The notes under the pieces were generated by a model, which was given only the letters and a program-made list of their open reading frames with translations, was not told the DNA's origin and did no database searches. 64,000 nt of DNA, taken from assembly GCA_022496205.1 (NCBI GenBank), contig WTXD01000015.1, positions 124,001-188,000 on the forward strand, given 5' to 3'. The position numbers and the translations under genes were made by a program. Shown here in pieces: positions 59,801 through 64,000 of this stretch; positions within the stretch are counted from its first letter, which is position 1, and the number at the start of each line of letters is the position of its first letter. Source of the DNA: Gloeopeniophorella convolvens. Lineage: Eukaryota > Basidiomycota > Agaricomycetes > Russulales.

Positions 59801-60758
59801 AGGGGGACACCTAGAGATCGTCCAGCTGTTTATCGAGCGCGGTGCGGACGTCAACGCAATGGGTGGCTACGATGCAACTGCGCTGCAGATCGCATCAGCC
59901 GAGGGACACCTCGAGACTGTTCAGCTGCTGCTTGAGCGCGGTGCGGACATCAACGCAACTGGCGAGTGGGATGGGACCGCATTGCAGGCAGCGTCGGCCT
60001 CAGGACACCTCGAGATCGTCGAGCTACTGCTCGGGCGCGGTGCGGACGTCAACACCCAAGTTGCAGGCAGTCGATTCGTCACTTGTCTTACGGCCGCGTC
60101 CTCGACAAGGCATCCAGATATTGTCAGTCTCTTGCTCAAGCATGGTGCGGATCCACACACGGTACACGGCGGACGGTTCGCAAGCGCATTGGTAGCGGCG
60201 TCACTCGAGGGTGACATGGAGATCGTGCAAATTCTACTCGATTGGGGTGCGAACGTCAATCCACAGGTCAAGACTGATCTTGTGCCATCCCTCTCGATGC
60301 CATCTCAATCCCCCAAAAACGCGAGCACCGGCGATGCCGAATACGCAACCCCACTGGCCGCCGCTTCGGCTTGCTACAAACCCCAACTCGGTCTTGACAT
60401 CGCTCAATTGCTACTAGCGCGAGGTGCGAACGTCAATGCTCGAGGGTCCAAGCGTGGGACTGCGCTGGTCATAGCATCGTACGAGGGCAAGCAGGAGATG
60501 GTGCAGCTGTTACTGAACCACGGTGCCGACGTGAACGACGAAGGAGGTGGGATGTACGGAAACGCCCTTCAGGCAGCATCCCGCAGTGGATCTATATCTA
60601 GTATCCGACTGCTGCTCAAGCATGGGGCCGACGTCAATGCGCGGGGCACTTCGGTCGCCAAAAGCGCGCTGAAGGTAGCATCAGCCAGAGGATACGAAGA
60701 TATCGTGGACCTACTGTCAAGCGCAGTGCAACCAAACAGCGTCCAATTGACTCGATAG
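56820..60758 (+). CDS. NLR-like STAND protein: goodbye-like, NACHT, ankyrin repeats
   Basis: Putative fungal innate immunity or heterokaryon-type sensor. Eight exons (56820-57149, 57211-57261, 57319-57514, 57561-57731, 57784-57954, 58020-58044, 58097-58696, 58751-60758) sum to 3552 nt, 1183 aa. The N-terminal 200 residues match the basidiomycete goodbye-like helical domain (SIPIIFDSALKQYAAKTGAD, RMNKLTQEESRAVAAE). REWLSPPDPWTNHN leads to NACHT: Walker A GKPGSGKSVL (about 306-315; core encoded by a 25-nt micro-exon), YFYFDFRDSKKQDFRG, Walker B IILDAVDECPN (about 405), VCITSRPEDD. Then FQCLSFSARPLRVDELSEVL, FAHFSVKEFLTSDRL, and about 12 ankyrin repeats (from about 760 to the end; consensus TALQAASxEGHLEIVQLLLE, RGADVNA). 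All motor motifs are intact after splicing. Confidence 0.92.
58020..58044 (+). other. 25-nt micro-exon encoding the P-loop
   Basis: Flanked by introns 57955-58019 and 58045-58096. It supplies PGSGKSVL of the Walker A motif. Skipping it would delete the P-loop and shift the frame (25 is not a multiple of three). Confidence 0.75.
59590..60720 (+). repeat. Ankyrin repeat array in the NLR gene
   Basis: About 99-nt units; neighbouring units at 59685-60060 are very alike at DNA level (GAGCGCGGTGCGGACGTC recurs four times with one or two changes). One unit carries an insertion (NPQVKTDLVPSLSMPSQ). Confidence 0.8.
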
Positions 60759-61983
60759 ACTGGTACGGCAGAATATATACCACGTCGACTCATAGTGCTG
60801 ATGAGATGCTCTGCCCTTCAGTGACTCGTGGATAGTCCGGGTGGCGGTTTCCGTTCTGGTCACTGGCAGGTCCATATCTTGTGAATGGTGTGTACGAGAG
60901 AGTGGCGAAGATTATTTGTATGCCGTGTATATTGGGGGGCCGGGTGTTGGCGGGTAGATGATATCCCGGGACACGAAAGCAACTTGTTGTATGCGTGGCT
61001 GCGCCATGTATCTACTTGCATAGAGGGATGCAAGTCGGAGCGACGAAGTGGGGTGAACATATTCGCTTGGACGTCGTTTGACGGAGGGAGACAAGAATGG
61101 TCGCTACGGCCTGGGCATGCTGGACACGGGTAGTCGATTTGGAGACCAGACGACAAGCAACTGCCCGCCTTGGGAAGAATGTGGTTGCCCTTCCTATCTG
61201 CGATGGGATGATCAGGTTGGCACGACACCACACACGATGGAAGACACGCTCACCACATCGCCGTGATCATATCTTCGCGGTCGTAGTCTCACTGTCGCTT
61301 CCAGGGAGCCGTCACTCGAGGTTGGGTACGCATCCACGTGCTTATTCGAGTTTGATAGTTGAGGTAGGGGTGTTCGTGCGGCGCCGGCGCGGCATCACGA
61401 AGCCGACGGTAGCAGGGTAAAGAGCGGGAGGAGCAGTGTGAAGATCTCCTCCGAGGTGCTGGTGTTAGCTCGGATATACATCCGCGTGTCCATGCTGAGC
61501 GATTGTTAGGGGCGGTCGGGGCGATAGCGCAGCCCTAATGCTGTGAAGGCAGGCGAGATCAGTGAAGCACCTCAATGCAAGCGGAGACCAGTGGTGAAAA
61601 TGTGTCGACCGTAAGTATGACGCGGACATAACGCGGGCGCGGGGAATGCCGTGACATGCGACACGTGGCTGCCACATTATTGAACAACTTCAATCCGTCT
61701 CGCGGAATTGCGGCTACCAACGTTGTGGAGGGGCCATCCTGAGTGACTCCCCCAAGACTCCCCTCTGCAAAGAGCTCGTAGATGATGCATATTCAGGTAA
61801 TCCCCAACTCATATTCGTGCTAGCGATACAAAGCAGTCTGATTATGGCCTGACATAGACGCGAACTCCCCTGCGGGAAATTTGACGAACAAAACGGTAAA
61901 GGGTGAACGCGGCTTGCCTCGACGGGGCCTTGAGGGCTGGCCGCCAGAGCATAGACCTTCAAGATATTGCAGCACCTGACTGC
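60759..61983. other. Convergent intergenic region
   Basis: 3' flanks of the NLR (+) and F-box gene (-). Short open frames on both strands without recognisable domains. Confidence 0.5.
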
Positions 61984-63658
61984 TTATACTTCCGCAGAAG
62001 TCGCATCAGCCCCAGATTGCGCGACCTGCTCGGCTATCCGCCTGTTGCGCTCTTCCGAAAAACGAGTGAGCCTCTCCACCCACCCCTCACCGTAACCCCT
62101 CCGTTCGTGTACTAATATGTCACCCAAGCGGCTGAGGACTGCCTCTGGCTGCCCCTCCCCCCACGTGTCCAGCGCCCGTCCGATGGCCCTGCCCAGCGGC
62201 TTGTCCACCCCGAGCATGGTGAGATGCTCCAACGGCGCAAGCACACGGCGCCACAGCCCAGGCTCGACCTCGACACGCCACTGCCTCGAGACTCCCCAGC
62301 TGAAGTCGGGCGTTTGGTGAACCTGGAGAGGGTCGTATGCGAACAGATCCAGGCGCTTCGTGGACTGCAGGACGGGGGCGAGCGAAGTGAACAGGTTGGC
62401 GACAGAGGCCAGCTGGACGTCGTACTCGGTGGAGTCTATCTTGATGTCCACGTGCCGATGTGGGTCTTCCGAGGTTCGAGGGTGGTCCAGTTGGATGCAT
62501 GCAAATTCGTCCCGGAGAGCGACTAGACTGCCAATGGCGCAAAACTCGGACACGATCAGCTTGGCAAGGTTGGGCATTTCGGGGACTGTCCTAGCATCGG
62601 TGAGGCTGAGATGTAGCTTCCTGAGGATGGGGGCGTGAATTGGACCTGCTACGGCTTCCATCCATGCGCTGGTGCAGCGGAAACGCACGTATTTAAGCCC
62701 GGGGAGTGGGATCAGTGTGTGCGGCTCCGCCGTGGCGAGCGGTGTCGAGTGCTCATCCATTGGGGCGGATTCCGGGCATCTGTGGAAAGTGAGGCGGAGC
62801 TTCTCTAGGCGAGGCAACAGGGAAAGGTAGCCTAGGAACACGTCTGGAGTGACGTGGTCTGAGGCTGGAAGGTCGATCAATAAGGAGTGTAGGGGTGAGA
62901 AGTGTGTCGGGCCTGATAGCGCTAGCAGCAACGAAAGCGGCTTGGAAACGGGGACCTGTTCAAGAGAAACACGGCGCAGCTGCGGGACAACACCTCCGAG
63001 GAAGTTGTCCGGGTAGGCGATTTGGCACGGCGAAGGCCTCTCGGCCCAGGGAGACGGCGTAGACGCACGGATGTCCAGCGATTCCAGCTCGGGTGCGGGC
63101 TTGTCCATCATGGAAAAGAGTTGATGCAGGACTGCAGGAGGGCCCCATAGCTTCACGCTGTACGCGCGATGGGTCTGTTTGAATACTGACCGGAAATGCT
63201 CGATTGCGGCCTTTGGCACCTCAATCGTGTCTCGATGGTCGAGGAAAAGGAATAACGGTACGCTGTGGAAATGGCTGAGCTGCTCTAGAGTTGGTCTGCT
63301 CCACCGGGCGTTCCAATCAATTGACAGTTGTAGAGCTCTTGGAGAGTGAAGAAGGATTTGTCGCCACCTCTGTGAAACGCGAGAGAGTGGATGCCAGTGG
63401 CATAGCGAGTACCGCCCGAGGTCCCCGGTAGGACAGAAGTCGGCAAGATAGAATTGGAAGACCACGAGTAGAACATCGTCCGGTAGCTCGGGGAGACGGC
63501 TCTCCAACGGCTCGTTCCAACCTAGTACTATGACTGACAGTCAGTACAGAGACAAGAACGAGTACGGTATCCCACTCACAGTTGGCAGGGAGCCTGGACG
63601 AAATAATTTGAGGGCTGTTGCACGTCGTGAGCCCTATCTGAGGGGGGTGGAAGGCCAT
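61984..63658 (-). CDS. F-box-like protein
   Basis: Probable substrate-recognition subunit of an SCF ubiquitin ligase; the substrate is unknown. Two exons (63580-63658, 61984-63521) give 538 aa. The long exon alone begins with TTG, so I added exon 1 (ATG 63658; donor GTGAGT, acceptor TACTAG), which joins in frame to CWNEPLESRLPELPDDVLLV. The F-box-like part is LPELPDDVLLVVFQFYL with WHPLSRVSQRWRQILLHSPR; downstream are leucine-rich-like segments (LLPRLEKLRLTFHRC, LPGLKYVRFRCTS, ILRKLHLSLTDARTVPEMPN) of the kind common in the large basidiomycete F-box families. Confidence 0.82.
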
Positions 63659-64000
63659 CGTCGGGCTGGCACCTACGATGTGCGTGTGAGGGAATTAAAG
63701 AACGAACGCTAAGTCTGGTCTCCGACGAGTCTGAATATGACGGTGGTGCATGTCAAAATCAATTGCAGACACCAGCCACCCCGTCGCGTGGATCGGAGCC
63801 AGTCCTGACTGGAGTCACAGTTGGTCATATGTACGCTATTGTACATGTCCTTGTTCCCGTTCTCAGAGTGTTTTTTCCGCTTATCCGTCTCCCGTCTGGC
63901 AGGCAACGGAGGCTTTGAACGCGCGCAATTTTCAATCGTCGGCGGCCTGTGCGAGGGTGTAACGGTGATTCCCATCGGGCGATAGAAGCAGGCATGCTGT
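63659..64000. other. Upstream flank of the F-box gene
   Basis: No gene or repeat recognised; presumably promoter. Confidence 0.4.

Overview
The window reads as nuclear DNA of a filamentous basidiomycete (Agaricomycetes, probably Polyporales-like). The evidence is very dense short introns (about 45-65 nt, GT..AG with a few GC..AG), GC-rich housekeeping genes with clear basidiomycete orthologues, a Plavaka-type transposase remnant, a basidiomycete-style NACHT-ankyrin gene and an F-box gene. The order-level assignment is inference. For nearly all multi-exon genes below I spliced the exons by hand and checked that the total is a multiple of three.

Left part (1-19 kb), mostly housekeeping: the 3'-truncated separase gene (-), NMD3 ribosome-export adaptor (-), a poorly resolved gene (-), a 4.3 kb stretch with no supportable gene, SEC23 (+) and a small membrane protein (+).

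Middle part (20-44 kb), accessory. It holds six paralogous single-pass membrane proteins (called A-F here: A at 20.9 kb, B at 34.9, C at 37.0, D-F at 38.4-43.1) that share one intron position and a short cytoplasmic motif. Between A and B lie two paralogous secreted repeat proteins (22.7-23.5 and 27.3-28.5 kb). Their 41-residue units are each encoded by a 123-nt symmetric exon and each carries a KR/RR Kex2-type site. They sit in a segmental duplication whose second copy is split by about 4 kb carrying an AdipoR/HlyIII gene and the Plavaka remnant. A foldback MITE-like element lies at 25.7 kb.

Right part (44-64 kb): a TBC1D20/Gyp8-like RabGAP (-) and a perilipin-like lipid droplet gene (+) share a divergent promoter. 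Next is a Vps3/TGFBRAP1-like gene lacking its N-terminal CNH domain, and a C2H2/coiled-coil gene. Both are partly duplicated at 54-56.6 kb as decayed copies. Then come a goodbye-like/NACHT/ankyrin NLR (+) and an F-box protein (-).

The most unusual material is the pair of exon-modular, Kex2-type repeat precursors (candidate secreted peptide or repellent-like system) next to the family of small membrane proteins. A functional link between the two is only a hypothesis. Several genes (separase, membrane protein D, Vps3-like) carry single-base frame breaks that could be sequence errors or real decay.
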